Shown in pieces: positions 11,480 to 21,660 of a stretch of DNA of 64,000 bases. Source of the DNA: Agarophyton chilense (taxonomy: Eukaryota > Rhodophyta > Florideophyceae > Gracilariales > Gracilariaceae). The stretch spans positions 2,108,001 through 2,172,000 of the forward strand of contig JARGXX010000088.1 in assembly GCA_030374765.1 (NCBI GenBank), given 5' to 3'. Under the pieces are notes generated by a model. The model saw only the letters and a program-made list of their open reading frames with translations. It was not told where the DNA came from and did not search any database. A program made the position numbers and the translations under genes. Within the stretch, counting starts at the first letter, position 1. Every line of letters starts with the position of its first letter.

Positions 11480-13111
11480 ATGCCTGACCCTGAACCATCA
11501 ATGCTGAAATGCCAATCTACCGGCTCTATTCCAGCGTTAGAAAAACTTTCGTGCCCGAACGCATCCACACAAAATGAACTCGAACCCAGCGCTTCCCACT
11601 CTAAAAAAATATCACCACATATTCTACAAAAAGACCAACCGCCATCATGCACCATGAAAAATAAGCCTCGCCTACAACGCAGTATACGCACATCTAGGTT
11701 GATGAAAAATGAAAATGAAAATCACAGCCCGAAACAGAACACTTCTCGTAACGACAACTTTCTAGCAGGAGACAATCCATCTTTTCTCCATAACTGCCAT
11801 TTTGAAGATCGCAACCAGGCAGAAAGATTTCACTCTTTTGTTCAGGACCGAACAGTGAAAGAGCTACAGCAGATAAGCAAAGTTTGGAAACTAAAGGTAC
11901 GAAACAAATCAAAATCTGAGCTGGTTTCGAAGATGATGCTACATGTTTACATACAGACCCAAAATGGAACTTACTTCACTTGTTTGTTCAACAGGAACAA
12001 GGAACTTAATAGTTATTATCGTTGGGAGAAGGATGCGATGGAAGGTTTTCGGACGTGGTGGGATGTTCTACCCGAAATATTTTCTTTGATTCAGAATGTC
12101 GCTGATTCGGAGAGAGCCATTATAAAGCGGAATAGTTTTCGATCGATTAGAAATATTTCTATTGTTAATGGCGATCGACAAGGGGCATCGAAGCCGGATT
12201 TTTGTTTGAACGAATTTGCGCGCCTGATTGTTTTACTTCAAGATGACGAACGATGTCGATATGCTCTTCTAAAGGCATGTGGTGAGGAGCTCAGTCGAGT
12301 TGAACTTGAAGCACGCGTTTCGCGTGAGAGGTTTTGGACTCTAATTGAAACCCGATTCAACAATGAGCATGTGGACTCACTCGAATGTTTCAAAGGCTAT
12401 TTGGATGAAGTTGATTCTAACCAGCGGGCATCGTTTCACAGAACCGCTTCCGTTCTGAAGAACCAGTTCTTACAGGTGAGAAGAAGTTTTACAAAGGTAA
12501 AGGACAAGTGGGTAGCGTCAGGGCAGAGTGATCCTAAGAGAATCAATAGGTTCTTGCAAATGACTGCCGCGGGAGATCTAACAATGGATTCGAAGCGGGT
12601 TCTAGTGTTCTTTATTGTGTGCAAGGTAGGTACACCCGAGGAGGATGTGGATCTGCTGCGGGCTGCTTCGAAGTTAATCGAGGATGGGGAGGGTGGACGC
12701 GAAGAAGGTGTTACGGAAATCGATCAGGAAGATGATAAATACAATGCTATTGGTCGAAAGAGGCGAAGTTCCGGACGCAAGAGTGACGACGATAAGAGCA
12801 TTTTATCACAGAGAATGGATTCATATCAGAAGATTATGAAGGAGTCACTCGAAATCCAAAAGGCCCAGCATAGTACAACCACAGAGAAAAACAATCGAAT
12901 CACGGAACAGGCAGAGGAAGAAGCTAAGATGCTGGACATCGCTATCCAAAGCGCGCAGCGTTGTAAGAAGGCATTAGAGTTCGACGACGAAATTCAGGAG
13001 TTCGGGCGAATTCTTCTCGAGCGGAACATGAAGCGTTTCAAGAAATATTACGACAGTTCCATTGACGGTGAGATCGCAACTAGATTTATCGAGCCGAAGG
13101 GAGATGACTAA
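11480..13111 (+). CDS. Orphan protein with SAP-like segment, 543 aa
   Basis: This is a single uninterrupted frame from an ATG at 11480 to a stop at 13111. Residues 1-105 are Ser/Asn/Lys-rich and probably disordered. The segment 'TVKELQQISKVWKLKVRNKSK' near residues 130-150 has the leucine and Lys spacing of a SAP motif, which would fit DNA or chromatin binding. The middle (about 170-390) is mixed helix with no family recognised. A basic/acidic stretch 'GRKRRSSGRKSDDDK' near 430-445 could be a nuclear localisation signal. The C-terminal ~100 residues are Glu/Lys/Gln-rich with a likely coiled coil. The intact frame and the gene-like organisation argue that it is real. The function is unknown; a domesticated or transposon-derived DNA-binding protein is one possibility. 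Confidence 0.65.
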   Translation: MPDPEPSMLKCQSTGSIPALEKLSCPNASTQNELEPSASHSKKISPHILQKDQPPSCTMKNKPRLQRSIRTSRLMKNENENHSPKQNTSRNDNFLAGDNPSFLHNCHFEDRNQAERFHSFVQDRTVKELQQISKVWKLKVRNKSKSELVSKMMLHVYIQTQNGTYFTCLFNRNKELNSYYRWEKDAMEGFRTWWDVLPEIFSLIQNVADSERAIIKRNSFRSIRNISIVNGDRQGASKPDFCLNEFARLIVLLQDDERCRYALLKACGEELSRVELEARVSRERFWTLIETRFNNEHVDSLECFKGYLDEVDSNQRASFHRTASVLKNQFLQVRRSFTKVKDKWVASGQSDPKRINRFLQMTAAGDLTMDSKRVLVFFIVCKVGTPEEDVDLLRAASKLIEDGEGGREEGVTEIDQEDDKYNAIGRKRRSSGRKSDDDKSILSQRMDSYQKIMKESLEIQKAQHSTTTEKNNRITEQAEEEAKMLDIAIQSAQRCKKALEFDDEIQEFGRILLERNMKRFKKYYDSSIDGEIATRFIEPKGDD

Positions 13112-13348
13112 CCTGCTTCTTTACTTTTTCTGCTTTTCATGTGATAGTTATAGGACATAGCTTAGCGTACATATTGTGATCGTGGTGACGTTTTATGGTT
13201 CGTCACCGGGTGGTGGTGGGAAAAGATCACACAACCTTAGTGCTTATAAGAATATATCTGCAGACAAAACGTTGTGTGCCTTGATACTTCAAACCATAAG
13301 AGACGTTTCACGGAAACTTTGCGACCTCCGGCATTACCCTGCAGCCAG

Positions 13349-13780
13349 TCAATCGAGCTGTACGGAACCAACTCCGTCGCCATCTGCCACCCCATATGCT
13401 TGTGCTACCTGCTTCAATTGGTCAGGCGTTAATGCCGATGGAAACCCCATATGCAATCCTGAACAATCGATTGGAAACTCTCGACCAGTGGCCGTGGATT
13501 CCACTCTTGAAACACCCACAGATCTACGTGAAACGATGACTGTATTGTCGGAGAGCGCGGGTGAAACAGGTGTATCTTTGTTGTCGAAAGAAAACCGACG
13601 AAAAATCCGTCCAGTACGAAGGTCAATGTAGATTGCACATGTATGTCCAGATTCGAGAATGAGGGAATCCGATGGTTCACTAGCATGGTAAGGTGGCAGT
13701 AGTCTTGCTTCGGCGGTGCGGTGAATGATCTTGTTTTGTGCGAGTTTATGTTCGACGATCACTCTCCAAAAACGGGACAC
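13349..13780 (-). other. Unrecognised minus-strand frame
   Basis: This 143-codon frame carries blocks such as 'RFWRVIVEHKLAQNKIIHR' and 'DLRTGRIFRRFSFDN'. The regular composition suggests a real but decayed or partial protein. The overlapping plus-strand frame (13176-13631) looks like its shadow. No family was recognised. Confidence 0.25.
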
Positions 13781-13904
13781 GTCTTAATAAAGTTTTGACA
13801 TCGTCGAAGAAGAGCGCCTATCGTTTCAAATGAATTCAAGCCACCACGACGAAACCGCACGTATCTGATACGATTTTCATAAACACTATAATGTTAATAC
13901 GCTT

Positions 13905-14700
13905 ACTTGCTTCCATGTAAATTATACCCAGCCGTACGTTCCACGCCGTCGAGAATCATCTGGTTCTTTAACGGCAACCTCTTTTTCAGCTCATCAGCCG
14001 AATGCTATCTTTTGGCAACAAAGTCATCGTCGGCATCTTCTCCCCAAGGACCGCTATGACCCTCTTACTCGTCAGTCGTATCGTCGTGCAAGAGGTTCTG
14101 ATTGACAACCTTGAACTTCTCGTAGCGCAACTTGCCCAAAATGTTGATATCCAGCTCAGTGACGTTCTCCATGGAAGCGTACTTGGGACGATTAGATTCA
14201 GGTAGTGATTCGAATGACTTGAAACATGCCCTGTCCTTACACTCAATATCAATCTTCATGTAGATCGGTGTTCTATACTCGCGCCCAAGATCGGCAAAAG
14301 TTTTAGTTTCCAGTTCCATCACAGATCAAAAAGCGCGATCTCCAGGCGGAGTAGACTCATCAGCCCAATTTCGGCACCCAAGACTCTCGACAAAGCTACT
14401 GAATTTGTCATTCTTGTCGTTGACGCCGAACTTGAGTTTTGGAGGCTGTTCAATGCTCTCTTTTTTCGGTTCGATCGCAGGGATATCGAATCCAACGAGC
14501 TTGAGCCCGTCGCCAGCAATAGCGTCAGAAAAATTGGACTTGGAGCTACTGACTAGGGTAGGATTGGCTTTTATGGGAGCAACCCGAGACTTGGGATGTT
14601 CATTGAGATAGTTGCGTGTATCCTGACCATTATTGTGGCCTATATCAAAGATGCAGGGACCATCATTCCTTGAAGTATCCCCCACAGTACTTGACTGAGG
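13905..14700 (-). pseudogene. FkbM-type SAM methyltransferase pseudogene
   Basis: The minus-strand translation follows the FkbM methyltransferase fold. It has 'CIFDIGHNNGQDTRNYL' (SAM-binding motif I, usually FDVGANDGQDT), 'PIKANPTLVSSSKSNF' (usually VEANP.L), 'TFADLGREYRTPIYMKIDIE' (usually DLI..YG.P.YLKIDIEG) and 'RPKYASMENVTELD'. After a stop it continues with 'HSGPWGEDADDDF' (usually SGPFGED). An in-frame TGA lies at about 14326, stops lie near 14065 and 14010, and the frame then trails off, so the copy is dead. FkbM enzymes O-methylate sugars or small molecules. The upstream open stretch to 15240 has no domain and may be 5' flank. Confidence 0.7.
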
Positions 14701-15351
14701 GGGGCGGCAACACGACGAAAGCAGAAGCCGGGGCAGAGACAAGCCGAAGCTGTTGGGCGGCTGTTTGCGCAGAAGAAAGATCAATCTGCTGGGTGTTATG
14801 AAAAAGGCGTTAGGCGCAAGGTAGGATGGAAGGTATTGCGGATGCAAAGCATAGGGGGGATAAGGGTATGGATTGTGTTCAGGCGCAGCTTTTTGTAGTT
14901 TGTTTGTCGGAAAGTCCATTCTCGACGCTGCGTGAGGGAGAGAGGGTTTGGGGCAACAGTAGGCGACGCAGCGACGCGCGGGTAAAGTTGAGGATAGGGA
15001 GGCAGCAACGATGGAGGTATTTGAGATATGCGCGGACGGGAGACCAAGTGTAGGGCGCGCCTGTGGCGCACAAGCGGCTGCCGTGGCGAGCCTGTAGCAC
15101 CACACACAGGTGCAAATTTTTGCTGATGATTGGACAACGCGTGTGGTGCCCCGCGCCGCTCCACCACCCGTTAGACACAGTCCTCCTCCGGCGGCACGCA
15201 GCGTCGAGTACACTGGCGCAGTTGATCTGTGCACCAGCAAGTGTGCACTGTAGCGTGCGATTCACAAACGTACACCCGCTCTTTTGGACTGCCTCTCACA
15301 TGCGTCCACTCACGTAGCGCGACGTTTCTGTGCCGCGTCGCTACTTGAAAC
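14701..15351. other. 5' flank of two divergent relics
   Basis: The stretch lies between the FkbM relic (-) and the ALG3 relic (+). Open frames are long on several strands because of GC content, but none shows a domain. Confidence 0.3.
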
Positions 15352-16257
15352 TTGGCCGCGAAAGTCTGCTATCAAGCGAATGCTGGTTTGCTAGATATTA
15401 CCCCTCCCCCCGCACCCAAGCGTTGCTCATTGTCTGCGCGAGTTGGTGCCTCGCTTGTTTCGAGCCCTCGCTTGTCTCGGAACCGTTTTGGCGTGTTCGG
15501 AACTGCTGAAAGCTTTTTGCAGAAGCATTTCTTCCTCATCTCAGCTATCCTAATCCTGACCAACTTTCTTGGATGTATTAGGATCATCGAAAAGGTCCCT
15601 TAAACGAAAATTGACTGGAAGGCGTACATGTAGGAAGTGGCAGGAGTCGTCGAGCATGAAGAGTTCGGTTATAAGCAATTGCGATGTGGTACGGGGCCGC
15701 TTGTCTACCAGGCAGATTTCTTATACATCTAATTTGTCTGGTACTACGCTACAGGCCATGGAAACAGCATTCGGTTCGCGCAATACATCTTCGCATTTTT
15801 CCATTCCCTGACTCTTGCGATTGTCCTCGCGATCTACTATAAGTCTCTAGCGGATGTCCATGACAGATATTTTTATCGATATCCATTGCATATTGTTGGG
15901 TTCCTGTTCTTATCAAGGATAATATTGTCGCTATTTGTCCTTCGACTGTTTAATGACTATGAATGTGTTCAAACATTGCTCATATACATCTTCGTTCTGC
16001 TGTTTATTCACAATTAATAGAGTCACGGCTGCTTATTGTATAGTTTATCCGTGTCTGTTAAGATGAATGGTTTGCTGTCTGCTCCAGGCCTAGCAGACCT
16101 ACTCTGTCAAGCTCGCGGTTTCGGTGGTTTCTTGCGTCAAGTCATTGGAATCTGATTTGTTCTTCAGGTATCCCTTGGACTCCCATTCTTGCTCTACGCA
16201 CCCGTCAGTTATATCTCTCGTTCTTTTGAGCTGAGTAGGGAGTTTCTGTAAGAATGG
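15352..16257 (+). pseudogene. ALG3: ALG3 pseudogene, 5' part (ER alpha-1,3-mannosyltransferase)
   Basis: ALG3 adds the first luminal mannose to Man5GlcNAc2-PP-dolichol in the ER membrane (N-glycan pathway). One frame reads through the family's hallmarks in order: 'IIEKVP', 'TKIDWKAYM', 'GTGPLVYQADFLYI', 'FVLRLFNDYE', 'LSVSVKMNGLLSAPGL' and 'LQVSLGLPFLLYAPVSYI', then 'SRSFELSREFL'. Seven in-frame nonsense codons interrupt it (for example between P and T of 'KVP/TKIDW' and in 'EFL/EW'), but no frameshift is seen over about 0.9 kb. The end abuts the AATGG duplication of retroelement E1, and the gene resumes at 37983. Hydrophobic segments fit the family's multi-pass topology. No ATG is clear; the open frame begins at TTG 15352. 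Confidence 0.88.
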
Positions 16258-16973
16258 TGTAGTATTTTACTATGTCGGGGAATCCGATAGGTTGGTTTTT
16301 CGCGAAGTCGCGGTTGGAACTCATAATTGAGTGTTATCATCAGCATTTTGATATGAAGCGGCATCCCGCATAGGATGCCGAGAAACAGAATGTCTTAGTG
16401 TAACACGTGGCGTCATGGGTCGAGTGGCTTACCACGGCGCGCGCATAGTTGCGACCCTTCCTAGGGGAATGCCATATTGGCAACGGCGCATGTAGTGGCG
16501 ATCCACGTGGAGGGCTTTACTACCCTTTGTAGCTAGACGTCCATTACGGACCATACCCATACAGTGGTTTGTCTAAGTGGCTGACCACTGGGTATTATTT
16601 ATATATTTATTTGGGCACTCACCCTGGTACACGGTATATAGTGTACCAGAGGTGAGAGCGGACTCCAAGTAAAGGAGACAACATGGGCATCATGACTATT
16701 CTGTTCCTCGCTTATGATTCCTTAACCGGAGATCCGGACGAGCTATAATAGATAGTCAGCCCCCAACCCCTTCTCGAGCCGTCTCTTACCTACATTCAAT
16801 CCACGTTTTACAGTTGCACTGTTCACCCTCGCTGGCGAGTAGTGGCCTTACACCCCACTTCCAGCTCTCTGGTGTTGTAGCTCTACCACCCCTTTTCCTT
16901 CGCTGCAAGCGACCCATCAGTAGTCCAAACGCTGTGGCAGGTATCTGCTCTCTCCGTTAGAGCGGATACTACA
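16258..16973 (+). repeat. E1 5' LTR
   Basis: 716 bp, TG...CA ends, direct copy of 37315-37982. It is longer than the 3' LTR mainly because of a ~48-bp stretch near 16445-16495. Confidence 0.93.
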
Positions 16974-17291
16974 AGTGGTCTCCCGACTTAGAACCACTGT
17001 GGTCAGCTGCACTGAACAATTCGTTCCTAGAACGTGGAATCGATATCGATACTTGGAAGAAGTGGAATCACTACAGTTATTGTTTATCGAACCACCTCCG
17101 GCAATTGCGGAATTCATCGTGGTTGAACACGTGGTCGAGAAGTCGAAGACACCACTTGGTTCGCACCTGGACTCAGGTTTGGTCTAGGATGCCGAAGACC
17201 CGAAGCCAGTCGAGTACTGGTCGCCCCGGTCCTGCGGGACCACCCCCGAAACCGAGGCTCGCCTCATCTGTTGAAGCCGGAAAGCGGTTGT
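16974..17291 (+). other. E1 leader with primer-binding-type site
   Basis: TGGTCTCCCGACTTAGAA at 16976-16993 lies two bases inside the LTR end and is the likely tRNA primer-binding site. The same 18 bases occur at the matching place in E2 (27556-27573, minus). A Met codon at 17189 begins a short Pro/Ser-rich frame that could be the start of E1 gag before E2 intervenes. Confidence 0.7.
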
Positions 17292-18152
17292 TGTAGGACA
17301 ATGCCCCCAAGGGAAAAACCTACGAAGACGTCCTGATCTTCCTCTCACGAGGTAACCGGCGCGGTAGAGCCCTCCCAGGGATCGGCGCACAATGTTGGGT
17401 GTAAGCCAGAGCCGAACCGTCGCGACGGGCGCAGGGAGGCTGAAAGAAGCCGAGAATATCCGCCGAAGCGGTGCTTGCGTATCCTTTGAGGAGGCAAAAC
17501 CCACAAGAGTGGCGAGCACGACAGGTGTCAGTGCGAGCCGCAAGAGCGGGAATTGCCCAATGAAGGGGAGGAAAAGGGAAGGAAAATGGGAACGGAGGCA
17601 AGAGGGCGAGGTTGACCACGAGTCGCAAGAGGGGACTCGGGAATAGCCGGCACTGCCGGGTGTAGCAAACCGTATACACGGGCGGAACCACGAAAGTGGG
17701 AATAGATACCCAACACACGAAGGCTGCTTGAACGTCCAAGGGGGTTGGGAAGCCGTGCACCACGGGAAATCCCTCCGTAAGGAGTTGTATATCCGCGCAA
17801 GCGGTTCGACCCAGAGCCAAGATCTGGAAGACCAAGATCACCCTTGTTGGGGAGACTTTAATGGACCGGCGGCCGCGAGGCCGGCGGCCTAAGTACTGTA
17901 GTCACCGTAGAATAGAATAAATAAAGTCTATCCTAAATAGCTAAATGTCCGTCTAACAAAGAGGCCAATCTGGCGGCCACGTGTCGCGCGGGCACTGCGG
18001 TCACGTGTATGGCACCCGGTCCCGCCGGGCATCACCGGCGTTCCGGCCATCTCCGTGAAAACGGATTACTCCTACTCATAACGAGGTTGCACGCCGGAGG
18101 CTCCGGAAAAACTAAAGTCCCCAAAAACCTCCCTGGAGGACGTTGCTCTTCA
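17292..18152 (-). repeat. E2 LTR, left copy (hairpin-rich)
   Basis: 861 bp, matched by 27577-28428 and 62711-63575. It contains at least a dozen short perfect inverted repeats, such as CCACGAAAGTGG at 17688, CTCCGTAAGGAG at 17773, CCGCGCAAGCGG at 17793 and GGCCGCGAGGCC at 17871. Confidence 0.92.
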
Positions 18153-18199
18153 TATCCACCCCCTTAAGACATGGCGAACACCTCGAAGAGGAAGTCGGC

Positions 18200-19974
18200 A
18201 TGGCAGCTCGTCATGATAAGAGCGCGTCCGACACCGGGTCTGCGGAAACCAACACACCTTCACCAAGGATTCCACGCCAGCTCTTCGCATCCGATTCCAA
18301 CCACAGCACACCAACACGCACCATGTCCAACCCCGACCATCATAACACATCCGCGACTCCCGCCCTTGGCGGTTCCACCGGCTTCCGGTCCGCGCCCCAC
18401 CCTGGGGATGTTACCAACCTCGCGTACGAAGACCGCCGTATTGGCGCCCGCTTTCGCGGACAGGCGGACCCACCGCAGTGGCCGACCTACGACGCCCTTG
18501 TGGGTCCAAATCCGAGAACTCGGCATGGCTCCGCGATGTTGCGGTATGCGCCTTGGTTTCACCCATTGGCTGTCGGCGACAAGGATTTGATCCAATCCTA
18601 CACCGATAATTCGGAGATGCTCCCGGGCGACCTGCCCGGCGTGGTGACCATGTCCTGGGATTGGCGTCATCCTATCCCCATCCCGGTACACTACATACTC
18701 TGCCGACGCCGTGAATCCTCTGCGGAGGCTCAGGCCGCGCTTGTGCGGATCGCTTATCTCAGGCACCATCGGGCGCCTTTCGAGTTCCCGATACCGCCAG
18801 AGGTCGAGTTCGATGTCCACCTTTACCGCACTCGCGGGGAAATGTCGTAATGTGACCGTCTTAACGGATTGTAAACTCTCGCTTGGAGGGGCACACCGAT
18901 CGCTCGGCAAGAAGCGCTTTGCTGGGTACGACCGATTCTTCGGGCAGAGTTCCGCTACCAACCGCGGCAGTCGCGCTCGAACTTCCTTCAGAACTTCATC
19001 CGCGATGAGCGGCGTTGGCGAGCCCGGACCGGGTATTTCGTACCGTACCAGAACACGGAGATTGAGCGCATCGCGCCTGCTTACCGACGTAGTCGGTACG
19101 TCAGTCTCTTAGACTGGTGGTCTTCCTTGGAGGCGTGCTGGGGTTGCTTCATTGAGCTGCCCCCAGTCTTCACCTATGTAGGGTCGTCGTTATTGAACGA
19201 TCCCCAGTCGTGGTGGTGGTCCGTCGTGGTAAGCGAATGGGCCGTCCGCACTGCGGCTTTTATCCTCGCTGAGGCGTACGACCAATACCGATTGTGGTAC
19301 GTGCCACCGCGTGTGCGGGCTGCGATCCGCCGTTTGGACATGCGCATCCCCCTCGGGAGCGAGGCGAACGAAGAAGAGATGCTGGGCCTCCTCGACTTTG
19401 TGGAGGGGGTCCAGTGAGATGAGGTCCCGCTGGAGAACTCCCAACGCATTCAACCGCGTCGCGGCTCTAACCCCGGATTCGGGAGGAATACCGCGCTAGC
19501 GGGGGATTTCATCTACTTCGACCCCTGGGAGTACCACGAGATCAGCCGCGAGGAAGCGGAAGCCAACCGGCATGCGCCGCTTGAAGTCCCGGCCGAACAT
19601 CCGCGAGGGTATGTCGACTTGAGCGACTATTACCGCGACTATGCGGATGGTGATCCGATAGTCGAAAACGAACCGGAGGATCCGGGTTACGCTCCGATGG
19701 AGGATGACGAGTCCGGCGAGGCCAGTGAGGAGCCCGTTGAATACGGTGGTGCGGCTCCATCCAGGGCTGCTGATGCCGTGCGAACGGATTCCTATCCGAC
19801 TCCATCGGTGGCGGGCCCGCCCGCAACTACCGCTGGCGCGGAGTGGAGCGAGGTCATCGCGCGCTTCCTTCGGTAGGTGAGGCTTCGCCCTTCCGATATC
19901 TCGGGTGATGTGGCCGCCATGCGGAATGCCTTAGCCAACCGCCTGGGCGGGGGTCCACCTCGTGCGGAGGAATG
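18200..19974 (+). other. E2 accessory frame, antisense to its gag-pol (broken)
   Basis: This frame is oriented opposite to E2's gag and pol and lies between the chromodomain and the 3' LTR. It begins with an ATG at 18200 in Ser/Thr/Pro-rich sequence. A core segment 'LRYAPWFHPLAVGDKDLIQSY' follows, then a Trp/Tyr-rich middle and 'AGDFIYFDPWEY' before an acidic tail. The E1 frame at 35468-37146 (minus) has the same order, with 'APWFDPVAIRDDALIQQY' and 'AGDFVWYDPWTR'. The copy carries a few breaks. No known domain was recognised; it is not an obvious envelope protein, protease or nuclease. It is transposon cargo of unknown role. Confidence 0.75.
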
Positions 19975-20339
19975 ACCAGAGCTTCCGGCAGAATGTAGGG
20001 CGGCGCCACTAGGGCGCCCTTGCCAGTAGTGAGAAATAAAAAAAGAAGAGGGTCGCCTTTCCGACGCCCTTTCCCAAGTCCACTTCTTTCTTTCCGGGGT
20101 ACCGGCCTTCAACCGGGGTTCCGGCGTTGCAGGGAACCAGCCTAGCTTTGAGTTCCGTGTTTAAGGGTGGGCGCTTCGCGCGCGGACGAGGTAACTGGCA
20201 CGACCACCAACGACGTTGGGATAGCGTGAGTGGTTGCTTCCTTCCCCGCGTTGGGGCATGGACGGAGATGGAACGTGGCGCCATCAGCCATTCCATTCCG
20301 TGTTCACGGTTTATCCCTCTTGGGCGTTTACCAGCGTGG

Positions 20340-20517
20340 CTGGGAGTGCGGTCCCCGCAAGGCGATGGTATCGCATTACCGCGGAGCGCGGGAGGTGCTC
20401 GATGGGCTCCGGGGTGTCCCATTCCGGCCCGTATCCGTACCAGCAGGTCCGGTACTGGAGCACCCCGTGCTCATCGTAGCTATGTCCGACGATCCGGTCG
20501 AGGACGTACTCCTGCAA
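20340..20517 (-). other. E2 chromodomain region
   Basis: The minus-strand segment 'QEYVLDRIVGHSYDE', 'YGYGPEWDTPEPIEHL' and 'VMRYHR' follows the chromodomain pattern (YxVExI, W.G....TWEP). It matches the E1 segment at 34940-35110. In chromoviruses this module directs integration to marked chromatin. It lies about 1.1 kb beyond the integrase C-terminal module, separated by low-complexity sequence. Confidence 0.75.
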
Positions 20518-21660
20518 GTAAACTTGCCGGCGTTACCGGGTGGTGGTGACCCGAGGCTCAGCGCCGCGTGGTGCTGGGCTCGTCCTCGCCTGTTCCGGGT
20601 CATCCAGTTTGTCATTCCGCTCTGCAGTTGTTGCCGGGTTGCCGGGGATGCCGTACCGCTTCGCGGAAGTTGCCGGCACGGCCGGGTTGTGTTTCCGCTG
20701 GGCGGTAGGGGCTTCCCTGAAGTCCACCCTTACCGCGAGTTTGCGGGGGTCCTTCCGTCTTGGTGACGGTTCGCCGGAGGCCTCCGCTTGATTTGCAGCA
20801 TGCGGCGTTCCCATTGGTGGGCAGTTTCCGCTGTGCGGTGCGCCGTGGGCGGTGAGTGGTTCACCGTCCCGGCGATCCGCCTCCGCGGGGTGGCTTTCAG
20901 CCAATGACCGGGATGCCGGGTGACGTGACCATGAAGACGGGTGGTCGGACCGTCGCGGACGGTTGGCTCCGATGGTTCGGCAAGTGAGGCGGTTTTCGAC
21001 TTGTCGTCGCGCCCCTTTTCCCCCATGGGGTTCGTACCGTTCTCAACGAAGTGGCTCGCTAGACCTGCTTGCGCAGCGCCCGCCGGAGTACCGGTATCGA
21101 CCAAAACGCTCGGTGTGCGACCGCTAATGTGCGGAGAGGCCTCAGTTGCTTCCACGCGATGCGGAGCGTCCGTAGGGTCTCGCTTCCCGGCTTCGGGTCT
21201 TCGAGCGCCTTGGTTCCCCTTGCGGGGTTGCGTGGCGGTCGGGTTGACCGCCGCGTCCCGCGGGAGCGGATTGGCGTCCGGCGACGATGCCGGTTGTCCG
21301 CTCGGGGGCCTTGCCCGGGGTGTCCGGTTAAACTTCCGTTGCGACGGCGATGCTTCCGCGATGGAGCGGGTCCCCTCCCCTTCCTTAGATGGAGCGACGG
21401 GTGATGGTGGGCTAGCCGCATGGCGGGTATAAATACCGCTGCGCGGCGCCCGTAAGGGTAGCTGGCCGCGAGGGCCAGGTGTTTCTGGCATTGCCGGTGG
21501 TTCCGATAAAGTCGGTATATCGGAGAGACCCCGTGAGGGGTGCGGTACCACGGCGGGGCGTGGTGCCACCGTTGTACCCGTGGTATCCGAGGCCGTTTCG
21601 ACGGGGGCTGATGCGTTTTCCGCCTGCGGCGGTGGGGCGGCTACGTTCGTTGTCGCCGTT
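20518..21660 (-). other. E2 spacer between integrase and chromodomain
   Basis: GC-rich, Pro/Arg/Thr/Gly-coding low-complexity sequence dense in short inverted repeats. No domain was recognised. It corresponds in position to E1 34200-34920. Confidence 0.55.

Noticed and set aside
15352-16257. Alternative genetic code with stop codons read as Tyr/Gln
   Set aside because: All three stop codons appear at varied residues, and the intact host genes in the window end normally, so pseudogene decay is simpler.
17320-17841. 173-codon minus frame in the E2 LTR, repeated at 62741-63262
   Set aside because: It recurs because the LTR recurs. Its stops and starts differ between copies, and no domain is seen. 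An LTR-encoded protein is not supported.
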